Of a stretch of DNA of 64,000 bases, positions 1 through 10,786 are shown in pieces; positions within the stretch are counted from its first letter, which is position 1, and each line of letters starts with the position of its first letter. Origin of the DNA: Adiantum capillus-veneris (Eukaryota > Streptophyta > Polypodiopsida > Polypodiales > Pteridaceae). Both the position numbers and the translations under genes were made by a program. The notes below the pieces were generated by a model that was given only the letters and a program-made list of their open reading frames with translations, was not told the origin of the DNA and did no database searches. The DNA lies in contig CM043944.1 of the NCBI GenBank assembly GCA_014529385.2, forward strand, positions 87,325,884 to 87,389,883, in the 5' to 3' direction.

Positions 1-164
1 ACAATCGGTCATCTTATGAAAAGCTACAAAAAAAAATTATTTTATGAGAAATTTACTCTCACAATTAGGGGTATTTCAAAAAATTTAGAAAATTTGAAGG
101 GCATTTTTGGAAATTTCCACAAATTAGAGGGGTATTTTGGTAATTTCCCTATAATTTTTGCTAT

Positions 165-588
165 GTGGTAAACATGGACCACTCCTTGTGGTTAAGCTAG
201 TACAACCAAGTGGGAGCTATGAGCTTGTTCAAGATTCAAAGTGCACCTCTTGCAAAGTACTAACTCTAGGGTGGACACATAGGCCACCACAATATAGTTT
301 TATTCATGCTAATAGCATTATGCATTCCCTCTATGGTTGGGTGGTGCCCACAAGTACCTTAACTCTCCTCTCTCAAGGCTATGGTGGCATCCATGGTGAA
401 GAGTGAGCGGTGTGTGCGGAGTGAGAGGGAGAAGAAGAGCAGACACTGAGTGTTGGTGAACCTCTAAGTAAGGATTCTGAATTTCTCTCACTACTCGTGA
501 TTGTTCTAAATGATCAAAAGAATAGATAAAGGTATTATGGTCAGTGTAATGGTTGTCTAATCAGTTGGCCTCAACCCTAGCAATCTCC
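165..588 (-). repeat. Possible 3' LTR of decayed copia element
   Basis: On the minus strand the copia pol remnant above 590 is followed by a purine-rich stretch (AAGTGGGAGATTG, around 583-595). That is the usual copia polypurine tract just before a 3' LTR. The AT-rich sequence below it would then be the LTR. No second copy is in the window and no clear terminal CA or target duplication was found, so the lower limit is a guess. Bases 1-164 are AT-rich and show nothing recognisable. Confidence 0.3.
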
Positions 589-1409
589 CACTTGAAGGCC
601 AATGTATCGCGCACTCGAAGGCCAATGTGGCCCGTGTGGCTATGTATTTACATATGTACTGCGGCTTCACCTTACACCAATCATCTCTATGCAATATATA
701 AACCGCTATGAAGGTATTCTCTTGATGAGAGCATCTCCAGGATTGTCCATCCGTAAACAACCTTGACTATCTCAATGCGTTTGCTAGCCATATCACATGA
801 TAATGGACTTCTATGTGTTTTGACTTACAGTGAAACACGGGATTCTTCGCTAATGTAATTGCATTCTGACCATCACGATGCAACACTGGAGTTTGTGTAA
901 TGTCAAGATCTCCCACTAGGCGAGTTAACCACATGGCTTCCTTGGTAGCATCAAAGACGGTCACCACATACTTTGCCTTTGTGGTGGAAGATGACATGCA
1001 ATTTTGAAGATATGATCTCCATGACACGGTTGCTCCAGCAAATAGAAACACATAGCCATATGTGAATCTTGGACTATCCACACAACTCGCATAATCCACA
1101 TATGTGTAATTCACAATGGATGCATCACTATTCCTAAAGCATAAGCACTTATTTGTCGTACCTTTTAGATTTCTCAAAATGCACTTCACTACTTCCGAGT
1201 GCTTTCTGTCATGATTTTCCATAAATCACCATAAATCTGCTTACCACTCTCACTGCAAAAGCAATGCTTGGTCTCATGACTACCATGGCATACATGAGAC
1301 TACTAACTACTTAAGAATATGTCACCTTGGCCATTTCTGTTTTCTCAGCATCCAACTTGGGAGGATCATTCTTGCTATGTTTTTCATATGCCTGCATTGG
1401 GGTACTCAA
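589..1409 (-). pseudogene. Copia pol remnant: end of RT and RNase H
   Basis: Reading down the minus strand gives the end of a Ty1/copia reverse transcriptase followed by RNase H. The longest open piece is 767-1222 (151 codons). It keeps ILRNLKGTTN, GYVFLFAGATVSWRS, STTKAKYVV and LAKNPVFHCKSKHIEVHYH, which are landmark segments of copia RNase H. The catalytic-site segment usually read as DSQSAI is here RDGQNAI, so the enzyme is dead. Between 1224 and 1409 the upstream RT tail (EKTEMAKVTYS, then SSLMYAMV) is read across a stop. The gene continues at 2153 after the solo LTR insertion. Confidence 0.8.
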
Positions 1410-2009
1410 TGTTAAGTATGGAGCCTGATTTACCCCTTTGTAATTTTTTGTGGTAAAAACGCACATTTTTAAGGCCCCCATTATGAGGAGAAGCCATCGT
1501 GCGTGAAGAAAAATAACTCGCTGGAAAATAAAATCACTCACCCGAAACCAAACTCCGGAATATTCCTTTTCGCCGGAATATTATGGCCGGACGGTGGTCG
1601 GAAAACGATTGGTCGATTGACCTGTTGGCCGGTGGTGGCTAGTGGTTGGAAGTCAATGGCCGGTGGCCGAATTCAAAAGCAGACTTGTCTTCTCAAGGGC
1701 GGCCACACATGGGCGGATTGGAGGGTTCGATTTGGACTTATCTACACAAGGGCGGCTACACATGGTTGCCTCTCAGGAGAGAGGGCAGCCCTTTTGGCCA
1801 ATAAAAGGAGGCCATTTCTACACACATTTCATAGTGTGAAGTTGATGCAACAAGGTGAGTGTGAGGTGGTGAGAGTGAAGCAAGGAGGGAGCTCTATTAA
1901 GGGTATAATCCCTTTGTAAACTACTTCTTGTTTTGAAGTACTAAAGCCATTGAGCGGCTGCTTTCCCGTAGACGTAGCCCACATTGGGTGAACCACGTAT
2001 ATCGTGTGT

Positions 2010-2067
<58 letters not shown>

Positions 2068-2152
2068 CTATAATCTCTTGTGTGTGTGAAATCTCTCTCT
2101 CCATTAAGTAATCTACTCAAATATCTATTTAGCTACGTCTTATTTCCTAACA
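1410..2152 (+). mobile_element. Solo LTR of copia family CopE, copy 1
   Basis: A 743-bp LTR begins TGTTAAGTATGG and ends ATTTCCTAACA. It is flanked by the 5-bp duplication CTCAA (1405-1409 and 2153-2157). It matches the LTRs of the full-length CopE at 38713-44286, including a TATAAAAGGAGGCC promoter-like block (here ATAAAAGGAGGCC near 1800) and a (TC)n tract. No internal sequence remains, so it arose by LTR-LTR recombination. It interrupts the older copia pol remnant, which reads on at both sides. Confidence 0.92.
2013..2064. repeat. (TC)n microsatellite inside solo LTR
   Basis: Uninterrupted CT dinucleotides near the 3' end of the solo LTR. The same tract is present at different lengths in every CopE LTR in the window. 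Confidence 0.97.
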
Positions 2153-2458
2153 CTCAATGTAGCCTTTCCCCGCTGCAAATTAAAAAGTTGCAAGACCTTG
2201 TGGATATACATTTCCTGTGATAACTCCAGTATTCCACGTTTTATATCCCTCTTGATATACATATCAAGAAAGTGACTTGCGTGCTAAGTGGATTCTTCAA
2301 GATGGCAATATCATCTTTAGACTTCCCAACAATGAGTATATTATCAACGTAGTGTATGAGGATGATGAGGGAACCATCGTTCAACCTCTGGGTATATAAG
2401 CAGTGATCTTCTTGACTTCTTACGTAACCTTAGGACTTCACTTAGCTCACCACATCCA
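2153..2458 (-). pseudogene. Copia RT remnant, part upstream of solo LTR
   Basis: Minus-strand continuation of the copia reverse transcriptase interrupted at 1410-2152. Readable segments include FVRSQEDHCLYTQ, LIILILYVDNILIVGKSKDD and LSQEMYIHKVLQLFNL, in copia RT order. The active-site YVDD box is YVDN (2340-2351), a loss of a catalytic aspartate. Homology fades near 2458. Stops break the frame. Confidence 0.75.
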
Positions 2459-3369
2459 TACGTGTTCTTGTCCATTTTCACTCAAAGAAAAAAACCCCTT
2501 GCACACACCCCATATATAATCTTCCTTGCGCACACTCACCCCCTCTTAAATCAACCCCACTTACAACCTACATGCTTAACAACTAATACCCATCAACTCA
2601 TATATTCTCTTATAGCCTCTTTTCCTTGTTCTATTCACCAGTGTGGCAAAGAATGTTGTAAAGCTATGAGATTTCCAGTTCTATTTTTCAACAAAGATTT
2701 GACTAAGTAAATGGGGGATTTTTGGCTTGGTTTGGACTAATCTTACCAGAAACGTTGTGATCTAAACCTTTCCAATTGAAAGGTTTTACAAATTTCACAC
2801 CCCACCGATTTTGAAAGCAAAGCAAGCCTTGTTGTTAGAAAATTTATACCACAATTTGGCTAAATTTAGGGTAAAGAGATGACAAAATTAGGAGGACTTG
2901 GAGCTATAAAAGCGAGGAATTGAGGCTTATTTTCACACCTAGTGAATACAAGAGTTTGAGAAATGAGTACTAATCTTCAAGAGCAGTGTTTCATTCAGCA
3001 ATTTTTAGGGTTTAATAATCATGTATAGAACATTGTGGTTTGCATATCAAGATATCAAGGGTTTCTTCAAGACATGGGTAAGTGGTAAGTGGTATATACG
3101 GTTTTATCAAGCATTGTGTTTCTTCAAGACATGGGTAAGTGGTATATACGGTTTTATCAAGCATTGTGTTAGCATGTACCAAGTTAATAGCAAGTATCAA
3201 TTGTACAAACATCAAGAGTTGATATCTCTCACATGCATACACTTTCTAAAGTGAAACAAGTGTAAGGAATTTTTTGGGAGTTTTTTGTTCGAGGTTATTT
3301 GTGTATCATGCTTGCTTCTTCTTTAACCATAGAGAAAAAGGAATGGTGCCTTTCCAAGAACGTACCCCC
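2459..3369. other. No gene recognised
   Basis: AT-rich DNA with only short uninformative ORFs. It holds a GCTATAAAAGCG TATA-like box at 2911 and the tandem duplication listed at 3061-3167. Nothing here matches the element families around it. Confidence 0.5.
3061..3167. repeat. Tandem duplication, about 50 bp unit
   Basis: Two adjacent copies of a unit starting GTTTCTTCAAGACATGGGTAA: 3061-3117 (57 bp, with an extra 7-bp slippage of GTAAGTG) and 3118-3167 (50 bp). Apart from the 7-bp difference they are essentially identical, so the duplication is young. Confidence 0.9.
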
Positions 3370-4080
3370 TTAGTTGAGTTTTTCTTCAACAATGCAAGTG
3401 TATGAGCTATCCATGTGATCCTGTGTCATAAAATCTATAGAACAAAGAGGCAAGCATTGGATCAAATGCATCCATTGGGAGGATTTCCCCTCCCTCTTGG
3501 CCTCATTGGGCCCACTACCCAACGTTGTCTTTTGACACTCAGCCTTTGTGTGCCAAACCTCATTATAGTTAAAGCAACAATTTTTCTTTTGTGCTTTTTT
3601 CATACTACTATTGCTTTAGGGATTTATGTTGGCTTTTCTCTCTCAATGGGCATGGTTTCTTTGACCACCTCTTTCCATGGCCATAACGATCATGTTTCTC
3701 CCCCTTTGTTGTCCTTCTTTTTTTTTACCTGACCCTTTTTTGGTTCTGCTTGTATGGTCTGAATCAGTACGATGCTTGATATCATCGTACATTTGTGTAC
3801 ATGAAATAGCATGAGCAAATTCCTTTGATTTTAGGGGCTCTACATACTCAAGATAATCATATGTGAGGCCTCTCTTAAAGCCCCAAAGTGTTTGGGAATC
3901 ATCTATTCCTTTGAATTTGAGTACAAAGGATAGATTATTTCAATGTTTGCCTACCATGGTGCAAGCATCCCATTGATGCCATGATCTATTCAATCATTGG
4001 TAGGCAAAAAATTTCATCAAAATAGTATTTCAAATTGGCCCCAAGATGTGGGATAAGCCATCAAATTCATTCATCACTTG
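3370..4080 (-). pseudogene. Gypsy-like gag remnant
   Basis: On the minus strand fragments read in the order of a Ty3/gypsy gag C-terminal half: LKFKGIDDSQTLWGFKRGLT, then YVEPLKSKEFAHAIS, a lysine-rich stretch, and a decayed zinc knuckle CFNYNEVWHTKAEC that lacks the second cysteine of CX2C. The frame changes several times. It probably belongs with the candidate LTR at 4100-4488, which lies upstream of it in this orientation. A copia gag is possible but fits the FAHAIS and YDD spacing less well. Confidence 0.45.
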
Positions 4081-4099
4081 TCTGATTTCCCTACCAAAG

Positions 4100-4488
4100 A
4101 CATGCTAGCCTCTATGGTGTAAGCCTCGATTAAGGCTAATAATGATTAGTTGCAAACATAATTAGGCCATTAAGTTAATGTGTTAATATAATAAAAGGCA
4201 TAGGCAATTCACGTACAAAATAATGCAAAATAAGTAGATTGATATAGTAATACTTGTACAATGGGGTGCGTGCTTATATAGGACTATGAGAGGTAGGTTA
4301 TCATATAGCATCAAGCCAGATGTCCTAGAAAATGACATAGGAGGTGACACTCTTAGGTGTGAGAGATAATGGCATGTAGGTGGAAGATGGGTAGTCATGC
4401 AAAGTGTAGGGATGATTCCTACTAGTGTGTGCTAGAGTAGCATCATTAGAGGTAGTTCACATAGATGGAAGTAGGTTTAACCCTAACA
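4100..4488 (-). repeat. Candidate gypsy-like LTR
   Basis: The minus strand reads GGGGGCGATTG then TTAGGG at about 4488, a polypurine tract followed by a TGTTAGGG LTR start. The gag remnant follows below. The far end, near CTTACACCA at about 4110, is not certain, no target duplication was seen, and no primer site is clear. It is called from the tract and the gene order alone. Confidence 0.35.
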
Positions 4489-5639
4489 ATCGCCCCCTTA
4501 AAACTAATTTCATCCCAAGATTGCCTAAGATACATCATGCCTAGATCTCAATGGATTCAATAGGTCATGGTTCATACAAATTTCCTAAGTAGATACATGG
4601 GTTCACATTTGATGTAAAAACATGGTTCTCATACTAGATACATCCTCGATACATAATGTTTTGCTCACATTGGATACATCATGCAAGTGCAGAGGGTAGT
4701 TTCAATGTGTAGGGATTCATTGTTCATCCTTAGCCTAATGTGATCCTCGTTTGTCGTGTCATAATCATCGTGTTGGTGATAATCTTCTTCCTTGATGATG
4801 ATTTGAGTTCTCTTGTATCATCCTCCTCTTCACTATGATCTTTGTCTTCTCCTTTGATCTTTATCAATGCACTGACTGTTGCAACTCATCCATGCTAGTT
4901 GTCTTTGGTAACTTCATCTTTGATTTTATTGATGTGGTTGCCAATCTTCTTCACAAAGATATTTGACACATATATTTTGTGTGTGAAAATCACCTCAAAA
5001 AAGATACATTAAAATTTCCATGCTCAACATGTGTACTTCTTTCGTGATTCAAACTCGTACTTTGTATGCTAGTTGAAGTGCAATACTCTTACTAAGAGGA
5101 GGAGCCCAAGGAGCTCTACTATGGGAATCTTCTCTAAAGCAAATGAACTTTCAAGGCTTCAAAAAATCCATGCGTGTAATTATTCAAGCTACAAGTGCCA
5201 ATAATGAGGTGAGTTAGTGTGTGTATGGCGGATGCAGCACGAGCATGTGAGTGGGAAATTGTGTTGATTTGTTGCGCATGGAAGACTTGGCTTGGCAACA
5301 CTAATGCAAAGTAGTAGCATGAGTGAAAGGGATGACATCAAATGGATGTAATGATCTATCAAGCAGTCTTGGTGTCAGAAGCATGAGGGGTTGCAAATGA
5401 TGGGCGACAAGCCTGAGGCAAGTGGAGCTACAATAGTCAAGGTTTGATTAGTGACACCATGCAAAAGCCGATTCAGGATTAATGAGATAATGCCTCGAAG
5501 GAGGTCTTATGAGTAGTGCTTGTGAGGCTTTTTGAGGATGCGAGTGCAAGAAAATGATTTGATTTGCCCCTGATACATGAGATCAGCCCAAGTCCTGATG
5601 CCAGCTTCATGGGACTTGTGGGATTTCCTACATGGTTGA
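4489..5639. other. No gene recognised; possible gypsy 3' region
   Basis: Just above the polypurine tract the minus strand reads LGDEISFKGG, similar to the end of some gypsy polyproteins. The rest has several AGATACAT-type short repeats but no domain I can name. Confidence 0.3.
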
Positions 5640-8110
5640 GTATTTTCTTTATCTACAAAAAACCCAAACCAAAAAGAATCCTGCAAGAAGCTAAGAGGGT
5701 TAGAAAAAATTTAATTGGAAGGTTTCTAGTTTGCCTTGATTGAGTCCCATGCCTTCCACATCCTGCAAGCCAGCTCGGTTCTTACAAGATGGATAGGGAA
5801 AGGAGACAACATTATTTCCCTGAGTTGGAGATTTTTCCAAGCTCTATAATAAAGACATTTGAACTTATGAGTGTCTCTCTTGAGGAGAGCAGCCCAATAG
5901 TCATTGGAATCTGAGGCTTTGAGGATCCATTTGGCTACCATTCTTGTGCAAATCCTTTCAGGATTGAGAAGTCCTAGTCCCCCCTTGTCTTTAGGTAAAC
6001 AACAAATGTCCATGGGACCTTGAGATCTTGCTCTGCTCATTATCACCTCCCCATCATAAATTTCTTGCGAATGAAATGATATGCTTCATTTGATACTTAG
6101 GTGGACACCATCAAGAGAAAATATATATTAAGGATGACAGTAGGTAATGATCCAAAACAAATGCTCTGGCTGAGATAGAGCTTTGGTATTTTTTCCACTT
6201 GATAAGCTTTTGTCTAAATTTGGTGACCACCCTTTCCCATCTCTGAGCATACGAGACCTTGAAGCCCATTGGTATACCTAGAAGTCTGAATAGTTTCCCA
6301 TTCCTTATCTCCATGCATCTAAAATCTGAGGACCTAACCATTAGAACATTTAAAACCAGTTTTGGAATGGTTTATCATTGAACCACTCAATTTGCAAAAG
6401 GTGAGACATTGAAGAAAAGTCATTAGGCAAAAGAGAGTGTCGTCTGCAAACTACTCCAAAACAAGATCTTTGTCAATAACAGGGGTTTCAATGCCTTTCA
6501 TGGAGCCAATGTCTAGAGCATTCTGCACTAGCCATCCAAGAGCATCAAACTCTTTTATGTATGAGCTTGATAACTCATGTATACATAGAGGTAGATAGAG
6601 ATCCTATCTTTAAAGCTTCCCCTTCCATATGGACAAGAGATAGGGCAGGAGAAAACCTTTAAGAATTTCAAAAAATTCATTACGAAGACCATCCAACCCT
6701 CATCAAACCCAGGAGATTTCCAGTCTTGAGAGCATCAATGGAATCCATCACCTTCCCCTCTGTTAGAGGCTGATCCATCACTTTAGCTAAATGCTCAGGT
6801 GCACTTTTTTCCAGTGCTCTAGCAATAGTGGCTCTGGCAGCTATGAGGTCAGTCCCTCTTTTTGGGGGGGAGAAAAAAATATCAGCAAAGAATTCTTTAG
6901 AATTATTTATGAGAAGCTAATAAATGGCCATCCTTAGTTTTAAGCATTTGGATAAAGTCTTTGATCTTGTTTTTTTAAAGGAGGTTGAACATATGTTTAT
7001 CAGGTTTATTTATTTTACCTGCCCAAAATTCTCTTGTCCGTAGCATGGGGATGGAGTATTTAGCAGTCAAGGTCTCTTTCTCTCTAAGTTTTGTTTTTAG
7101 CTCACATAAGAAGGGGGGAGGAGAACTACTAGGGTCAAAGAGAGCTTCTAGATCTTCTATATCTTTCCTTAGCATCATCCTTCTATTATCCCTTATAGCC
7201 CTAGCCCTCCTTTTGTACTCAGTAAACAACCTCTGAGTATCTCTAACTACAATATCCCAACTACAATATCCCAAGCCTTAAAATATGACACATTATTGTT
7301 AAAAGCAGAAGCAAATATGTCCTTTACTTTTCCTTTAACAACATCTAATGAAAGGAGAGACAAATCCATGTGTGGCCACCTTGCCTTATACACACGCTGT
7401 TCCTTTTGAAGCTCAAAAACCACTAGCACATGATCAGACAGTAAGACAAAATTTTCCTTGAAACAGCTTACCTACCAATACTCTTGTATAAGGTTAGAGC
7501 TCATGTAGATTTTGTCTAGCCTTGCTACTTTGTAGCAATCCCTCAATTGTTTATTGCTCCATGTCAACCCTGTGCTCTAAAAAATATCCATAAAATTGAG
7601 CTTGTTTTGCGCCATCTTCCACTTCAATTTCTCATTACCACCAATGGTGAGGCTTAGCTATTTCCATTAGTGAAAAGAGGATTCAACCATGGTAAAGTCT
7701 CCTACACAAATGCAAGGCCTTGATAGATTAGATAGCTCGTCCCAATCTTTGGCTCATTACACTGTTGAATTTGAAGCATAAACAAAAATCAAAGTGTAGT
7801 TAAATGGGTTGCAAAGGGATACATCTACCCAATTACCCCTTTCTAAGATGTGTGTTTGTTGCACTAGATGGTTGTATTTATCTGAAATTCCCAAAGATGC
7901 ACCTCCTCTGCCATGCAAATGGTTCATAAAGTACCAATTGTACCCAGTGCCAATTCTTTGCAGGTTAGAGATTTCCTACAAAAAGATGAAATCAGACCTA
8001 AGGTTAGTATCAAGTAACCCTTTTTTATCACATGGTATCTAGGAGGATCAGTTAGACACTTGCAGTTAAAAGTGAATGCTTTGATGTTTGGGTACTTCAT
8101 TTTTTATTGC
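5640..8110 (-). pseudogene. L1-type LINE ORF2 remnant (EN and RT)
   Basis: A decayed minus-strand non-LTR retrotransposon ORF2. From the 5' end it reads an APE endonuclease start (YPNIKAFTFNCKCLTD, near 8100), GGASLGISDKYNHLVQQ, and a GDFT-like segment near 7690. Next come an EN-RT linker (6975-7429, FELQKEQRVYKARWP), the RT active site FADDT (6439-6450), and a thumb segment LLGIPMGFKVSYAQRWERVV (about 6230-6290). The C-terminal KDKGGLGLLNPERI (about 5950-6000) follows. This order and these segments are typical of plant L1-type LINEs. Many stops and shifts make it non-functional. It is unrelated in sequence to the LINE at 29007. Confidence 0.8.
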
Positions 8111-8945
8111 TTTTTGCTTGTTTAGCTAGAGATATTAAAGATCTATTAGGGTCCTTGGAGGATCCCTTATTCCTTTTTGAAGAGAATTTAGGGGCCATAG
8201 GTAGCCTCTCCTCTTCTACTTGGGTCATAACTATATCAATTGATTTGTCAAAGCCACTACTTAGTTAAGATTTAGCTAAATTGTCTTGTTCCTATAACTG
8301 AGTTTCAAATAGATTTGCATCATCCTTATTTTTATCTTTAAACTGAGTGCTAGGCATTGATGCCTCCTCAGAATCTAATGAGTTAGCAGAGGAAAGTTCC
8401 CTATCAGAGGGGATGGTACATTCTGTCCTGGCACATTGTTTTGATTACCTGGAGAAATAGGTGATGTATCATTTTCTCCCTCTTTATCCTTATTATTCAA
8501 AGTACCTTCCTTCTAGTCTGTCATGTTGGCTTCCTCCTCTTGCATGTCATAGCTAAAGGGGTCAGATACCTCTTGCAAAAGAGGACTAAAGCTATTTTTG
8601 TTCTTGTCCCAGGCTGTTTGGGATTTTTGGAATTTTTAACACTATCTTTTTTTTTGAACTGGTTTAAAAGAACGTTGCTTTCCTGATGGGTCTCCTACCG
8701 TGAAGGGTTGGGTTTAAGGTCAAGATAGTCTTTTATATAGTTTCCCTGCCTCATACAATGAAGCATGTATTAGGAAGGTTCTTATACAAAACTATCTAAA
8801 GGTAAAGGAGATTCTCAGTAGAGTCCTTGATTGGACTCATACTCTTCAAATCTGCTTTTAGATCAAAATTCAATTAAGATCTGAGGATCCCATTTAGGGT
8901 TCATCCCTGCTCAACTTTTCCCCAAGACCATGCCTACATTGGCAC

Positions 8946-9480
8946 CTATATTTTTAAGCCATGGGTAGTATTCATTGGAATATTAGGTAAATCAACCGTA
9001 ATCGGGGCCTTGGTTGGTTTAGGTCCTATGGGGTTGAAGCCTTGGTGCCAATTAAAGACAGATAAGGGAGATTTTTTTATTAGCCATTGAACCTGGCTAA
9101 TAATCTGTAGAGTTTCATTAAAATCATCACAGAAGAATGGGTAATAGTTATTTGGTAAATAATGCACATGGAAAACCTTAATGTTTCTTTTTTCCCAATT
9201 ATGAGCCATCCAGCTTCTCGAAGCTTCCACAGAGGACCTAAACCCATGCAACAACCCTAATACTACCATGTCCTGCATCTAAGAATAGTTCAAGTTCTTT
9301 AATGGGAATAACAATAGCTTCTTCAGCACCTTGATCAATGCTTGGTTTAGAGGCACTGCATTCCTCCTCTCCAAGTTCACCCACTGGTTCAGATGAGGGG
9401 ACTAAGGTTGAGAGGGGATCTCTCCCCTTTTTAACCTATAAGCTAGAATTTCTATCTCAAGCCCTTTGAGCCTGATGTAG
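8946..9480 (-). pseudogene. LINE ORF1 remnant (DUF4283-like)
   Basis: The open piece 8946-9278 resembles the DUF4283-type domain found at the start of plant LINE ORF1 proteins. It has a Phe-rich core (YPFFCDDFNETLQIISQ), a W-x-I-x-K segment, a Trp in FNWHQGFNP, and VDLPNIPMN where WVDLPNLP is usual. Above it the frame continues as an acidic stretch (ELGEEECSASKP). Its position upstream of the ORF2 remnant on the same strand supports the call. Bases 8111-8945 carry further decayed ORF1 and linker sequence. Confidence 0.6.
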
Positions 9481-9661
9481 TTGCTTAAGAAATCCCGATG
9501 TCCTCTTGAATGTCAAAGGGTCTAAGTAACATGGAGTGAAGCATGTTACCTGCTAGCAACTGAATCTGAGGTTGAGCCTAAGGGGGCAGGAGCAAGATTT
9601 CTCCTAGTTGGAGGATTGGGATAAGTTGAGGTTTGCTTCAATGGTGGCATACGTCAGTTGC

Positions 9662-10186
9662 TATTGGGATCAAGGGTGGGCTTCCACCCTTGGCCATGAA
9701 ACTCCACTTTGATCTTACGATGATGGAGAAGGGAAAAGAGAGATATGGACAGGATTGATGTTGATAGAGAAAGGAAAAGATGGAGATGTTGACATGCCTA
9801 CACACATAATTCTACACAAGGAATTCATAGGAGACAAACTCTTACATAGGAAGGTGACACAGTCAAGGTCCATAGCCCAAGACATAGCTTAAGAGAGGAG
9901 AAAGGGAAAAATTGAAAGCATCTACACAAGAAAGGCCTAAAATCGTAGCCCCAAACTCCATGGCACCTCTCTTGTGGAGTTTGGTATTTAATTTATTATT
10001 TGAGTTATGGGTGCCCAAATTGGAGGCCCCTCTTTTACAACTCGTCCGCTTTAGTACTTGAGTGGAGCACATCACTTATTGCATGTCCCCTAAGGTGAGT
10101 TCTCACTAGAGCTATTTACAGCAGCCATAGTGGCTTATTGAATAAAAAATCTAAAATACAATAGGAGGGTGCCCAGTTTCGTAACA
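9662..10186 (-). repeat. Array F LTR 1 (3' LTR)
   Basis: Aligns over its length with LTR 2 from AAGGGTGGGCTTCCACCC to CAGTTTCGTAACA. It lacks about 168 bp present in LTR 2 (16257-16425). The lower terminus is altered (TGCTATTGGG against TGTTGGG), so the boundary is good to a few bases. A polypurine tract on the minus strand adjoins its upper end. Confidence 0.75.
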
Positions 10187-10504
10187 TCCCTCCCACCGAG
10201 TATAGCAACGGTCCTCAGTTGCTCAGTAGAGAATCAACTTGCCCATGAGTGATGGGAAGTGTGGAGAAGGTCTGGGAAGTTGCAAAAAATCTTTTCAGGC
10301 ATCCATTTTGCATCCTCTCTAGGGTGGCCTTTGAAAGTCAAAAGATAGCAGTTATAAACCATTCCAGTGCGTGTGGTGGTGGTCTCGTGATCAACTATTT
10401 GTGCAGGGAGGAGTTGTTCTTCTTGGTCCACAAGTGAAGGTGGCTCTTCATATATATGATGTGTAGGTAGGGGTCCTCTGAAAGGTCTTAAAAAGCTATT
10501 TATT
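10187..10504 (-). other. Array F internal region 1, PPT side
   Basis: About 318 bp aligned with 16454-16773. It begins at the polypurine tract (CTCCCACC on the plus strand) and ends abruptly after AAAAGCTATTTATT, where CopB sequence begins. Short ORFs on both strands are conserved between the two units only because the DNA is. Confidence 0.75.
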
Positions 10505-10786
10505 CAGTGAGCTTTGGCGAGCGTTCGTAGGTCGACAAAAATTTTGGGTGAACTCGAAGAGCTTGGTCTGCTCAGAATTTTGATTTGGGCTCATTTCGGT
10601 CTCCGTTTTCACTACAGGCAGTACTGCATAGGCTATTTCGTCATTTTGTGCAAAATTTCTGTCAATGTCGTTTTCTGCATAACATGTGCCTTATAGTCTT
10701 CTACGGTTTGTGCTATATAGCACAGGTTGTTCCCGCTCCATTTCTCCTATTTTCGAGCAGTTTTCACATCAGGTGCAGCATTTACC

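Noticed and set aside
158-406. An 82-codon plus-strand ORF
   Set aside because: No recognisable domain and it lies in a probable copia LTR on the other strand.
1503-1919. ORFs within the CopE LTRs (also near 25009, 39012 and 43807)
   Set aside because: They recur in every LTR copy but with frame changes, and they lie across the promoter region of the LTR. They are by-products.
3061-3167. Two similar units as a possible CRISPR-like array
   Set aside because: The copies are directly adjacent with no spacers and the sequence is plant nuclear.
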